DNA of 64,000 nt. Source: HK1 sp965204915 (lineage in GTDB: Bacteria; Pseudomonadota; Gammaproteobacteria; HK1). The position numbers and the translations under genes are program-made. Below the pieces are notes generated by a model. The model had not been told where the DNA came from and did no database searches. It worked only from the letters and a program-made list of their open reading frames with translations. The stretch covers positions 1,550,001-1,614,000 of the forward strand of contig OZ242023.1 of the NCBI GenBank assembly GCA_965204915.1. The letters run 5' to 3'. How positions within the stretch are numbered: position 1 is the stretch's first letter; each line of letters begins with the position of its first letter. Positions 43,877 through 53,869 of the stretch are shown here, one piece after another.

Positions 43877-45136
43877 CTACTGCCGCTTCATCGCGTCGAA
43901 GAACTCGGCGTTGGTCTTCGTCACCTTGAGGCGGTCGAGAATGAACTCGATCGCTCCGACTTCCTCCATCGGCGCGAGGAGCTTGCGCAGGATCCACACC
44001 TTCTGGAGATCCACCGCCTTGACCAGCAGGTCTTCGCGCCGGGTGCTCGAACGGTCGATGTTGATGGCGGGGAAGATACGCCGTTCGGCGATCTTGCGCT
44101 CCATGTGGATCTCGCTGTTGCCGGTGCCCTTGAACTCCTCGTAGATGACGTCGTCCATGCGCGAGCCGGTGTCGACGAGCGCGGTCGCGACGATGGTGAG
44201 GCTGCCCCCCTCCTCGATGTTGCGCGCGGCGCCGAAGAAGCGCTTCGGGCGCTGGAGCGCGTTGGCGTCGACCCCGCCGGTGAGGACCTTGCCCGACGAG
44301 GGCACCACGGTGTTGTAGGCGCGGGCGAGGCGGGTGATCGAGTCGAGCAGGATCACGACGTCGCGCTTGTGCTCCGCGAGACGCTTGGCCTTCTCGATCA
44401 CCATCTCCGCGACCTGCACGTGGCGGGTCGCGGGCTCGTCGAAGGTGCTGGAGACGACCTCGCCCCGCACCGAGCGGGCCATCTCGGTGACCTCCTCGGG
44501 CCGCTCGTCGATGAGGAGCACGATGAGGTAGCACTCCTCGTGGTTCGACATGATCGAGTGGGCGACGCTTTGCAGCATCATGGTCTTGCCGGCCTTGGGA
44601 GGCGAGACCACGAGGGCGCGCTGGCCCTTGCCGATCGGCGCGATCAGGTCGATGACCCTCGGGGTGAGATCCTCGGTGCTGCCGTTGCCCCGTTCGAGAT
44701 GCAGGCGCTCGCTCGGAAAGAGCGGTGTGAGGTTCTCGAACAGCATCTTGCTCTTCGATGCCTCGGGGCTGTCGTAGTTGATCTTGTCGACCTTGAGCAG
44801 GGCGAAGTAGCGCTCACCATCCTTCGGGGGCCGGATCTTGCCCGCCACGGTGTCGCCGGTGCGCAGGCTGAATCTTCGGATCTGGCTTGGACTGACGTAG
44901 ATGTCGTCGGGGCCGGCGAGGTAGGAGCTGTCGGCCGAACGCAGGAACCCGAATCCGTCTTGAAGAATTTCGAGGACCCCGTCCCCGTAGATGTCTTCGC
45001 CCCTTCTCGCATGGCCCTTGAGGATGGTGAAGATGATGTCCTGCTTGCGTTGCCGGGCCACGCCGTCGATACCCATCTGCTGAGAGAGCCTGAGAAGCTC
45101 CGGCGCGGGCATCTGCTTCAGTTCGGTGAGGTTCAT
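43877..45136 (-). CDS. rho: Transcription termination factor Rho
   Basis: 419 residues. A hexameric RNA-dependent ATPase that ends transcription. N-terminal MNLTELKQMPAPELL, the cold-shock-like RNA site (DGFGFLRSAD), Walker A PPKAGKTMM (about 178-186), the LLIDERPEEVTEM segment and the R-loop SGKVLTGGVDANAL are intact. The ATG at 45134-45136 matches the E. coli start; the frame opens 18 bases earlier. It follows trxA on the same strand, the standard gammaproteobacterial order. Confidence 0.97.
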   Translation of the reverse strand: MNLTELKQMPAPELLRLSQQMGIDGVARQRKQDIIFTILKGHARRGEDIYGDGVLEILQDGFGFLRSADSSYLAGPDDIYVSPSQIRRFSLRTGDTVAGKIRPPKDGERYFALLKVDKINYDSPEASKSKMLFENLTPLFPSERLHLERGNGSTEDLTPRVIDLIAPIGKGQRALVVSPPKAGKTMMLQSVAHSIMSNHEECYLIVLLIDERPEEVTEMARSVRGEVVSSTFDEPATRHVQVAEMVIEKAKRLAEHKRDVVILLDSITRLARAYNTVVPSSGKVLTGGVDANALQRPKRFFGAARNIEEGGSLTIVATALVDTGSRMDDVIYEEFKGTGNSEIHMERKIAERRIFPAINIDRSSTRREDLLVKAVDLQKVWILRKLLAPMEEVGAIEFILDRLKVTKTNAEFFDAMKRQ

Positions 45137-45365
45137 GAATTTCGCATCGATCACGTAGCGCTGGAGCAGCGCGGGGAAATGAAGATGGTGCGGACGAACG
45201 CCGACGCACGGGACGCGGGGAGATCGGCTCTGGACTGTGAGGCTTTCGGGAGTGCGCGGCGGCCCTGAACACCGCCATTGAAGGATAAAGCTACCACGGT
45301 GTTTCGGTACCGTCCACCCGAAACGCCAGGACGTACCTCCGTTGGGAGCGGGTCTCCGCCGGGTG

Positions 45366-45396
45366 GCGCGGGCGCACCGGAACGGTGCGCCCGCGC
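45366..45396 (-). terminator. 14-bp perfect GC-rich hairpin between trxA and rho
   Basis: gcgcgggcgcaccg (45366-45379) pairs perfectly with 45383-45396 around gaa, directly after the trxA stop. No U-tract follows. rho genes are commonly autoregulated through their leader, so this hairpin may end trxA transcripts or be part of the rho leader. Confidence 0.6.
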
Positions 45397-45407
45397 ACGT
45401 CCGGGAG

Positions 45408-45734
45408 TCAGATGTTGCTGTCGAGAAACGCCGAGAGCTGGGATTTCGAGAGGGCGCCGACTTTCGTCGCTTCGACGTTGCCCTCCTTGAAGAGCATCAG
45501 GGTCGGGATCCCCCTGATGCCGTACTTCGGTGGTATCGATGGGTTCTCGTCGATGTTCAGCTTTGCGATCTTGACCCGTCCTGCGTATTCTTCCGCGATC
45601 TCACCGAGAATCGGTGCGATCGCCTTGCACGGGCCGCACCATTCGGCCCAGTAGTCGACGAGTACGGGATCCTCCGCCTTGAGGACGTCGTCCTCGAAGC
45701 TTCCGTCGGTAACATGAACGATCTTGTCGCTCAC
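45408..45734 (-). CDS. trxA: Thioredoxin
   Basis: 108 residues. General cytoplasmic disulfide reductase. The active site WCGPC is at residues 32-36 and the cis-proline is in GIPTLMLF. It is upstream of rho and divergent from rhlB, with a 276-bp AT-richer spacer likely to hold both promoters. Confidence 0.97.
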   Translation of the reverse strand: MSDKIVHVTDGSFEDDVLKAEDPVLVDYWAEWCGPCKAIAPILGEIAEEYAGRVKIAKLNIDENPSIPPKYGIRGIPTLMLFKEGNVEATKVGALSKSQLSAFLDSNI

Positions 45735-46010
45735 TTCGATTGCCTCCAGGTGTCGGGCGTACCCGATTGTGATCGGATTCGATCCGGCAATTCAAGCTCG
45801 ATCCGGGACTATTTTCCGTGGATCGAATCGACCGAGCCGTGCTACCGAATGGAACTGGCAGAAACTCAACATGTTAACCCTGAAAGGTCGAATGAACATC
45901 ACTATGGGGGTATGGATGCTTTCACATCCCGTGGATACGTGCGCAGACCGGGACCCGCGTCGGGCGTCATCGGGCACGGGTGATCGCGGCGGTTCGGCGG
46001 CGGCGAGCCG

Positions 46011-47321
46011 ATGACCGAAAGGCTGCTCACCGACGTGAGATTCGCGAGCCTCGATCTCGATTCCTCGGTCCTGCGCGGGATCGAGGACGCCGGCTTCGAG
46101 TACTGCACCCCCATTCAGGCGCAGTCGCTGCCCGCGGTGCTCGCGGGCCGCGACGTCGAAGGGCAGGCCCAGACCGGCACCGGCAAGACCGCCGCATTTC
46201 TGGTCGGGATCATGAACGTGCTGCTTCGCGAGCCGCGCCCTCCGGAGGCCGGTGACGGGCATCCACGCGCCATCGTGCTCGCCCCGACCCGCGAGCTCGC
46301 GGTGCAGATCCACAAGGATGCGGAGCTGATTGGCGCACATACGGGGCTGCGGTTCGGCGTCGTGTTCGGCGGGACCGGCTACGAATCGCAACGCGAGATG
46401 CTGCGCGCCGGCCTCGACGTGCTGATCGGCACCCCGGGACGGCTCATCGACTACTTCAGGCAGAAGATATTCCATCTGAACGCGGTGCGGGTCGCGGTGC
46501 TGGACGAAGCGGATCGGATGTTCGACCTGGGATTCATCCGGGACATCCGCTACCTGCTGAGACGCCTGCCGCCCCCGCACGAGCGGCTCAGCATGCTGTT
46601 CTCGGCCACGCTCTCGATGCGGGTCCGAGAGCTCGCATACGAGCACATGAACTCGCCGGCGATGGTCGACGCGACCCCCGAGAACCACGTCACCGTCGCC
46701 TCGGTCAGCCAGCGTCTCTACCACGTCGGCGAGAAGGAGAAGATTCCGCTCCTCATCGGGTTGCTTCGGCGGATGGACGTGACCCGCACCATCATCTTCT
46801 TCAACACCAAGCGCGAAGCGGAGAACGTCGACGCCTGGCTGGCCGGGAACGGATTCACCGCCGGCATGCTGACCGGCGACGTTCCCCAGAAGAAGCGCCT
46901 CGCGCTGCTCGATCGGTTCACGCGCGGCGAGCTGCCGGTCCTCCTCGCCACCGACGTCGCGGCGCGCGGGCTCCACATCCCGGACGTGAGCCACGTCTTC
47001 AACTACGATCTCCCGCAGGATGCCGAGGACTACGTGCATCGCGTCGGCCGGACCGCCCGCGCCGGTGCGAAGGGCGATGCGGTGAGCTTCTCGTGCGAGC
47101 GGTTCTGCTACTCGCTCACCGACATCGAAGCCTTCATCGGCCAGTCGATTCCGGCCGAGGTGGCGGGCGCCGATCTGATGGCCGATCCCCGGCCTCCGGC
47201 GCGGCGCCGGCGTCCACGGCCCCCGGGTCGGGGCCACGGCCGGGGTCGCGGCCAAGGGCGCTCCCGGGCGGCGCCTCGCGGCGCGCGGCACCGACCCGCC
47301 CCCCGTGAGAGCCGCTCGTGA
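46011..47321 (+). CDS. rhlB: DEAD-box ATP-dependent RNA helicase RhlB
   Basis: 436 residues. Motif Q region FEYCTPIQAQSLP, motif I AQTGTGKT (about 52-59), DEAD box in VLDEADRM, SAT and motif VI HRVGRTARAG are intact. It unwinds RNA for the degradosome in enterics; the basic RG/Pro-rich tail (RRRRPRPPGRGHGRG-type) probably binds RNA or RNase E. Placement next to trxA-rho is conserved. It overlaps the next gene by four bases. Confidence 0.92.
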   Translation: MTERLLTDVRFASLDLDSSVLRGIEDAGFEYCTPIQAQSLPAVLAGRDVEGQAQTGTGKTAAFLVGIMNVLLREPRPPEAGDGHPRAIVLAPTRELAVQIHKDAELIGAHTGLRFGVVFGGTGYESQREMLRAGLDVLIGTPGRLIDYFRQKIFHLNAVRVAVLDEADRMFDLGFIRDIRYLLRRLPPPHERLSMLFSATLSMRVRELAYEHMNSPAMVDATPENHVTVASVSQRLYHVGEKEKIPLLIGLLRRMDVTRTIIFFNTKREAENVDAWLAGNGFTAGMLTGDVPQKKRLALLDRFTRGELPVLLATDVAARGLHIPDVSHVFNYDLPQDAEDYVHRVGRTARAGAKGDAVSFSCERFCYSLTDIEAFIGQSIPAEVAGADLMADPRPPARRRRPRPPGRGHGRGRGQGRSRAAPRGARHRPAPRESRS

Positions 47322-48007
47322 GCGTGCCGGCACCGGCGGCGCTCGATCCGCCCGTCGTCATCGAGCCTTCGAAGCCCGCGACCGCGGCCGTGGTGTGGCT
47401 TCATGGCCTCGGCGCCGACGGACACGACTTCGAGCCGGTCGCCGCGGAGCTTGGTCGTGGGGGTCTCGACGACGTCCGCTACGTGTTCCCGCACGCGCCG
47501 ATGCAACCGGTCACCATCAACGGCGGGATGATGATGCGCGCCTGGTACGACGTCATGGGGGCCGAGCTCGACCGCCGGGCCGACGAGGAGGGCGTGCGAC
47601 GATCGGCGGGAATCGCCCGTGCGCTGGTGGACGAGCAGATCGCCCGCGGCATCGCCTCGGAGCGCGTGGTCCTCGCCGGGTTCTCCCAGGGTGGCGCGGT
47701 CGCATTGTATGCGGGGCTGCGCTTCCCGTTCCGCATCGCGGGCGTCCTCGCCCTGTCGACCTACCTGCCGGTTCCCGAGTCGCTGGCCGCGCAGGCGCAC
47801 GACGCGAACCGGGACGTGCCGATCCTTCTCGCCCACGGCAGCCAGGATCCGATGATCCCGCTCGCACTCTCCGAACGTTCCCGGGCCTCCCTGGAGGCTC
47901 TCGGATACGTCGTCGAGATCCATACGTATCCGATGCCCCACTCCGTATGTGCCGAGGAGATCAGGGACGTCGCAAGCTGGTTGCACCGGGTCCTCGTGCG
48001 CCGGTGA
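47318..48007 (+). CDS. Phospholipase/carboxylesterase family hydrolase
   Basis: 229 residues, alpha/beta hydrolase resembling acyl-protein thioesterase. N-terminal VVWLHGLGADGHDF gives the oxyanion loop, GFSQGG the nucleophile (Ser about 129), then Asp in GSQDPMIP and His in YPMPHSVC. GTG start overlaps the rhlB stop, so the two are translationally coupled. The substrate is unknown. Confidence 0.88.
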   Translation: MSVPAPAALDPPVVIEPSKPATAAVVWLHGLGADGHDFEPVAAELGRGGLDDVRYVFPHAPMQPVTINGGMMMRAWYDVMGAELDRRADEEGVRRSAGIARALVDEQIARGIASERVVLAGFSQGGAVALYAGLRFPFRIAGVLALSTYLPVPESLAAQAHDANRDVPILLAHGSQDPMIPLALSERSRASLEALGYVVEIHTYPMPHSVCAEEIRDVASWLHRVLVRR

Positions 48008-48196
48008 CGTACGCCCGGCGCGAGCCGGGGCTCGGGACGCGATCTCCCGCCATCCACGCCGGGGCGGCCGGGACCGCCCGATCCAGCCTTCGCGGTGAGC
48101 GGGGATCGGCGCTGGAAAGTGCGGCCGGGGGGTTGCTCCCATCGGTGCCGCATCGCATCCTGTACGTCCTCCCCTCGATCGAGGACAGGCCCTGCC

Positions 48197-48763
48197 ATGG
48201 CGACGATCTTCGACGTCAAGCAGTTCGTGAGCGAGTGCCGCGATGCGGCGTCGGCGAGGGACGCGGTGACTGCGACCCGGGCGGTGGTGCGCGAAGCGGT
48301 GCGGGGGCTCGCGTCGGAAGCCGTCGCCCTGCCGCCGCTCGATTCGATCTACGCTCGCCACGGCGGCGGCCTGCTGCTCGGCCATGATCGAACCTTGTTC
48401 GAAGACGACACGGTGACGGTGGTCATCGTCGAGACCGAGCCCGACCACCTGCAGCCGCCGCACGATCATGCGATGTGTGCGGTGATCGGGGTGTTCGAAG
48501 GCGGGGAGCGCAACCGGTTCTACCGGCGCACCGGCAACCGGGCGCGGCTCGCGACCCGCCGCGTCGTTCGTCCCGCCGAGGTGATCGCGCTACGGGAACG
48601 CACCGTGCACGCGATCAGCGCCGACGCCGGCGAGCGCTGCCGCGCGCTGCACGTCTATCTGGGCCCGCTCGCCTCTCGGCCGCGGTCGCTGTTTCATCCG
48701 GAGACCGGCATCGAAGAGCCCTTCGACTTCGATTCCTATCTGTACTATGTGCGCGCAGCTTGA
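48197..48763 (+). CDS. Cupin protein, cysteine dioxygenase-like
   Basis: 188 residues. A cupin barrel with PPHDHAMCAVIGVFEGGERN supplies the metal-binding histidines, and VHAISADAGERCRALHVYLG the second motif. This matches thiol (cysteine/3-mercaptopropionate) dioxygenase-type proteins. Iron dependence and the substrate are inferred. The ATG at 48197 begins at the first conserved helix; a longer frame is unlikely. It is convergent with hemB. Confidence 0.7.
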   Translation: MATIFDVKQFVSECRDAASARDAVTATRAVVREAVRGLASEAVALPPLDSIYARHGGGLLLGHDRTLFEDDTVTVVIVETEPDHLQPPHDHAMCAVIGVFEGGERNRFYRRTGNRARLATRRVVRPAEVIALRERTVHAISADAGERCRALHVYLGPLASRPRSLFHPETGIEEPFDFDSYLYYVRAA

Positions 48764-48896
48764 GGCAGGCCGATGATTGGGGTGGTGCAGGTCTCTCCCG
48801 AGGCCGATCGTCACCCGCCAATCGCGTCGCGTCGAGAAAGCGGTTCGACTTCGACGGCCCGATCCGTGCTCCGCACGGGGCCTGGGTGCAGGCCGA

Positions 48897-49949
48897 TCAT
48901 CCGGCTGGCGCGGGCTCCTCCCGAGACCGGCCCTCGAGCCATCCCGCCGCGTCGAGGGCGTGGTAGGTGATGATCAGATCGGCGCCGGCACGTTTGACGG
49001 CGGTGAGGTTCTCGATCACGATCGACCGTTCGTCGAGCCAGCCACGTTCGCCGGCCGCCTTCACCATCGAGTACTCGCCGCTCACGTTGTACGCGACCAT
49101 CGGCAATTCCGGGTATGCATCGTGCACCCGGCGGATGACGTCGAGGTAGGCCAGCGCGGGCTTGACCATCAGGAAGTCCGCGCCTTCCTCGACGTCGAGC
49201 GCCGCCTCCTTGAGCGCCTCGCGCACGTTGCCGGGGTCCATCTGGTGGGTGCGCCGATCGCCGAACTTCGGTGCCCCCTGCGCGGCATCCCGGAACGGCC
49301 CGTAGAACGCCGAGGCGTACTTGACGGCGTACGACATGATCGGAACGTGCTCGTATCCGTGCGCGTCGAGACCGTCGCGGATACCCGCGACCATCCCGTC
49401 GATCATGCCGCTCGGTGCGACGACGTCGGCGCCGGCGCGGGCGTGGCCGACCGAGACGCGGGCGAGGACGTCGAGGGTCTCGTCGTTCAATACGTAGCCG
49501 GCCGGGAGCACCGGGTTCTCGTGGTTCAGCACCCCGCAGTGGCCGTGGTCGGTGTACTCGCACAGGCATACGTCGGTGACCACGAGGAGCTCCGGCAGGG
49601 CGTCCTTCAGCGCGCGGACCGCGCGCTGGATGATCCCGTCGTCGTCGTAGCTCTCCTTGCCGATCGGATCCTTGGACGCGGGGATGCCGAACAGCAGCAC
49701 CGCCGAAACCCCTGCCGCCGCCGCCTTTCCCGCTTCGGCGACCGCCTGGTCCACGGAGAGCTGGCAGATCCCCGGCATCGAGGGGATCGGATCGCGCACG
49801 CGCTCGCCGTGGACGACGAACAGCGGATAGATGAAGTCGGCCGGGGTGAGCACGGTCTCGCGCACCGCCGCGCGCAGCCGCGCGGAGTGCCGGAGACGGC
49901 GCGGCCGGCTCCGAAGCGGGTGGGTCTGCAATCTCGTCCTGGCGTCCAT
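48897..49949 (-). CDS. hemB: Delta-aminolevulinic acid dehydratase (porphobilinogen synthase)
   Basis: 350 residues. It condenses two 5-aminolevulinates in haem synthesis. The Cys-rich zinc site VCLCEYTDHGHCG (about 125-137) marks the zinc-type enzyme. Schiff-base lysines lie in SYAVKYASAFYGP and MVKPALAYLD. I used the ATG at 49947-49949; the frame continues upstream to 50015 without conservation. Its product feeds the many c-haem proteins in this window. Confidence 0.95.
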   Translation of the reverse strand: MDARTRLQTHPLRSRPRRLRHSARLRAAVRETVLTPADFIYPLFVVHGERVRDPIPSMPGICQLSVDQAVAEAGKAAAAGVSAVLLFGIPASKDPIGKESYDDDGIIQRAVRALKDALPELLVVTDVCLCEYTDHGHCGVLNHENPVLPAGYVLNDETLDVLARVSVGHARAGADVVAPSGMIDGMVAGIRDGLDAHGYEHVPIMSYAVKYASAFYGPFRDAAQGAPKFGDRRTHQMDPGNVREALKEAALDVEEGADFLMVKPALAYLDVIRRVHDAYPELPMVAYNVSGEYSMVKAAGERGWLDERSIVIENLTAVKRAGADLIITYHALDAAGWLEGRSREEPAPAG

Positions 49950-50072
49950 GATGCGCCTCCGGGTGGGTGGACCGGGCGATGCCGAATATAGCGCGCCTGC
50001 CATGCGCCGGATCACGCCGGCGACGTACGGGACGCCCTGAAGACGCCGACGCGCCTCCGGGAACGGCCACGC

Positions 50073-50250
50073 TTCGCACCGCGACGCGGGCGAACGACGC
50101 CGGCATGGGCGCGGGCCTCGGAGCCGTGCGTGCGGGGGCGACGGAGAACGAGGTCGCGGCCGAGGTCATGCACGCCGCGACCGAGGCGGGCTCGGAGCAC
50201 GCCGGCATGGAGCCCTTCGTCGTCTCCGGCCCGCGCATTCCGGGCAGGCT
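50073..50250 (+). pseudogene. Fragment of an M24 (creatinase/Xaa-Pro peptidase-like) gene
   Basis: The plus-strand frame reads GAVRAGATENEVAAEVMHAA and then MEPFVVSGPR, matching the helix and strand around the start of the M24 pita-bread domain. It has no start, no metal ligands and is followed by unrelated sequence. It occupies the otherwise gene-free spacer 49950-50552 between hemB and the dienelactone hydrolase. Confidence 0.5.
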
Positions 50251-50552
50251 CGGCCAGGAGCCCGTCGAAGCCCGACTCGAAGTTCGGCGCGTCCGATCCG
50301 GCGGACATCCACCATCCGGTGATGGCATCATCCGGCACTGGAACGTGGAGCGACGAAACCACGCACGACCGCCCGGCCGGCGACGCATCCTGGAATGAAG
50401 GGCAGGGTGACGGGATCGATGCGGGACGCGCGGGCGATGCGGGGACGTCGGGAACGGCTCACGGCATGCCATCGACGAAGCCGGGGTTCCGGGAACGGCT
50501 CCCCGACGTACCATCGACATACCTCTACAGACCATCCGACAAGGAGCCGGCA

Positions 50553-51284
<732 letters not shown>

Positions 51285-51363
51285 CCCGCCTTCCAGCCGG
51301 TGTCTCTCGCCGGTTCACGGCGGCGGGCGCCGGCCGGGATGCGCACCGCCGAGGCTCCGGCGC

Positions 51364-52278
51364 TCACCCCGCGCACTCTCGCTCCAGGAGGTCGAGATAC
51401 AGGGACTGCAAGCGCTCCGTCAGCGGCCCGCGCCCGCCCGAGCCGATGGTGCGGCCGTCGACCGCCGCGACCGGGGCGACGCCGGCGAAGGTGCCGGTGA
51501 CGAAGGACTCGTCCGCCGCGTAGACGTCGGTGAGGCTGAAGTTGCGCTCGCGCACGGTGATCCCGTTCTCCCGGCAGAGCCGGATGGCGTTCCCGCGGGT
51601 GATGCCCCCGAGGCAGTAGTCGCCGGACGAAGTCCAGACCTCACCCCTTCTGGCAATGAAGAAGTGGGTGGAGTTGCAGGTCGCGACGAACCCCTGGGGG
51701 TCGAGCATCAGCGCCTCGTCCGCCCCCGCCTTCGTGGCCTGGATGCAGGCCAGGATGCAGTTGAGCTTCGAGTGGCTGTTGATCTTCGGGTCCTGTACGT
51801 CGGACGGTCCCCGCCGCACGTGCACGGTGAACAGGCGTATCCCCCGCGCCGCCACGGCGGGGTCCGGCACCTTGTATTCCGGGATGATGACGATGGTGGC
51901 CGGCCCGATGGTGACCCTGGGATCCTGGTACGGGGTCGCCTTCACGCCGCGCGAGACCATGAGGCGGATGTGCACGTCCTCGGACATTCCGTTGACCCGC
52001 AACGTCTCGTAGAGCGCTTCGGCAAGCCCCGGGCGGTCGAGTCCAACGTCGAGATCGAGGGCTTTCGCCCCTTCGTAGAGCCGGTCCAGATGGGCGTCGA
52101 GGAACGCGATACGCCCGTGGCGCACCCGCAGCCCTTCCCAGATCCCGTCGCCGAGCACGAACCCGCTGTCGAAGACCGAAACCCTGGCCTCCTCCCGCGG
52201 CACGTGCTTGCCGTTGACGTAGATCAGGATCTCCCGGTTGCGGGGATCGTGGCGGTACTCGTGGGTGCCCTTGCTCAT
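51364..52278 (-). CDS. Class IV aminotransferase (branched-chain/D-amino acid type)
   Basis: 304 residues, fold type IV PLP enzyme. N-terminal VSVFDSGFVLGDGIWEGLRV, the PLP lysine in SHSKLNCILA, GFVATCNSTHFFIA and LGGITRGNAIRLC are typical. The family covers branched-chain and D-alanine aminotransferases and aminodeoxychorismate lyase. I cannot decide among them. The ATG at 52276-52278 overlaps the dsbB stop (ATGA), so the two are coupled. Confidence 0.82.
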   Translation of the reverse strand: MSKGTHEYRHDPRNREILIYVNGKHVPREEARVSVFDSGFVLGDGIWEGLRVRHGRIAFLDAHLDRLYEGAKALDLDVGLDRPGLAEALYETLRVNGMSEDVHIRLMVSRGVKATPYQDPRVTIGPATIVIIPEYKVPDPAVAARGIRLFTVHVRRGPSDVQDPKINSHSKLNCILACIQATKAGADEALMLDPQGFVATCNSTHFFIARRGEVWTSSGDYCLGGITRGNAIRLCRENGITVRERNFSLTDVYAADESFVTGTFAGVAPVAAVDGRTIGSGGRGPLTERLQSLYLDLLERECAG

Positions 52279-52793
52279 GAGGCCGCCTCCTCCGGGGCCG
52301 GACGCGGCGGCGCCCGGGTGGCGCCCAGCCAGAGCCCGAAGAGGGTGAACGCGACGAACAGGAGCAACGTCCATTCGGGGATCGAGAGGAAGAGAAACGT
52401 CCACTGCACCTCCGCGCACTCGCCGGATCCGCCGAGGATCATCCCGAGCGCCTCGGTGAGGGGGAACGCCTCCAGCATGTACTCCAGGCCCGGGCCGCAC
52501 TCCGGCACTTCGCCCGGAGGCAGGCTCTGGAGCCACACGTGGCGTCCCGCCACCGCCGTCCCCGCGCCCGCGGCGATCACGGTCGCCACGCCGTATGCGC
52601 GGCGCCCCGCCGTCGCCGGGTCGTGGAGCGCGCCGGCGAGCATCACCACCCCGAGCACGATGACGAAGCCCCGCTGGAAGATGCACAAGGGGCAGGGCTC
52701 CAGCCCTTCGACGTGCTGGAGCCACAGCGCCGCCGCCATCGACGCGACGCACAGCGCAAAGCCGCCCGCGAACAGTGTCCTTTGAAGCGACAT
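52275..52793 (-). CDS. dsbB: Disulfide bond formation protein DsbB
   Basis: 172 residues, four TM helices. It reoxidises DsbA and passes electrons to quinone. The first redox pair is CPLC (34-37); the periplasmic second pair lies in ECGPGLEY and SGECAEV. It overlaps the downstream aminotransferase by four bases. It would support the disulfide- and haem-containing exported proteins seen elsewhere in the window. Confidence 0.92.
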   Translation of the reverse strand: MSLQRTLFAGGFALCVASMAAALWLQHVEGLEPCPLCIFQRGFVIVLGVVMLAGALHDPATAGRRAYGVATVIAAGAGTAVAGRHVWLQSLPPGEVPECGPGLEYMLEAFPLTEALGMILGGSGECAEVQWTFLFLSIPEWTLLLFVAFTLFGLWLGATRAPPRPAPEEAAS

Positions 52794-52806
52794 CCGGGTC
52801 CGGGCC

Positions 52807-53490
52807 TCAGAAATGCTCGACCCAGGGCCTCAGCTCCACCTCCCAGGTCCACGCGCTACGGTGCTGGCGGTGGACGTGCAGGTAGGTCCTCGCAATCGCG
52901 TCGGGGTCCAGCCACTCGTCGTGGTCGGGGATGCGCGTCCCCCTATTCTCGATGCCGCCGTCGATGACGAAGTGCGCGACGTGGATCCCCTTCGGAGCCA
53001 GCTCCCGCGCCATGCTCTGCGCGAGTCCGCGCAGTGCGAACTTGCCCATGGCGAAACAGCCCGACTCCGGGTAGCCCTTGACGCTGGCCGAGGCGCCGGT
53101 GAACTGGATCGACCCCGACCCTCGCTCGCGCATTGCCATCGCGGCCCGGCGGCCGACCAGGAATCCGCCGCCGGCCGAGATCGCGACGGCCCTCTCGACC
53201 GCCTCCGGATCCAGGTCCGCGACTGCGCCACGCACCCGTGCGCTCGCGTTGAACACGACGAGATCCGGCACGCCCCGGGTGTCGAGCACCGCGTCGAACA
53301 GGGCGTCGACGTCCTCGCGGCGGCTTGCATCACAGGCATAGGTGCCCGCTCCGGTCTCCGCCGCCAGCGCCGAGAGCTTCCCGGTGTCCCGCGCCGCGAG
53401 CACGACGCCCATCCCCTCGCTGGCGCACAAGCGCGCGAGCGACGCGCTCAACCCCCGACCCGCACCGACGATCATCGCGAGCTCACTCAT
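52807..53490 (-). CDS. SDR-family protein lacking the catalytic tyrosine
   Basis: 227 residues. The nucleotide loop is GAGRGLS (about 9-15) and the NAS motif is VFNASARV. At the YxxxK site the sequence is CFAMGKFALR, so Phe replaces the catalytic Tyr while Lys is kept. Either it has no dehydrogenase activity or the chemistry differs. Start ATG at 53488-53490; the longer frame to 53706 has no support. It lies 13 bp downstream of the position where dsbB starts on the same strand. Confidence 0.75.
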   Translation of the reverse strand: MSELAMIVGAGRGLSASLARLCASEGMGVVLAARDTGKLSALAAETGAGTYACDASRREDVDALFDAVLDTRGVPDLVVFNASARVRGAVADLDPEAVERAVAISAGGGFLVGRRAAMAMRERGSGSIQFTGASASVKGYPESGCFAMGKFALRGLAQSMARELAPKGIHVAHFVIDGGIENRGTRIPDHDEWLDPDAIARTYLHVHRQHRSAWTWEVELRPWVEHF

Positions 53491-53869
53491 GATGTGCCTC
53501 CGGTGTTTGCAGACCCGTCCGGAGAGAGTGCCACGATCGCCGGCGTCGCGCATGTCCCGGCCTGGATGAGCCCTGGACGGCAGGCAGCAGCCCCGCCGAA
53601 AGCTCGAATCGGCCGTCACCGAACACTTCGTACCGGCATCGCATCGCCGCCCGGTTGCCGAACCGTCGGGTCCGCGTGCAGCGCCCACGCCGGAGCGCCA
53701 CCGCACCGGTCCTCGATGCGCCCGATCTCCCGATGCCGTCCGACATGTCCCGTTGGACGAAACCAGCTATGGCGCTACCGCCCGTGCGCATGACATGCTT
53801 GCCCGCCCATTCCCCGTTGATCGAATCCGATCGACGAACATCACCGGCAGGCGCCGGCGGAGGCCGTCC
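53491..53869. other. Divergent spacer, no gene seen
   Basis: 379 bases between the SDR and the creatininase gene. Open frames extend into it from both sides but without conserved start regions. It likely holds both promoters; I could not assign them. Confidence 0.5.
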
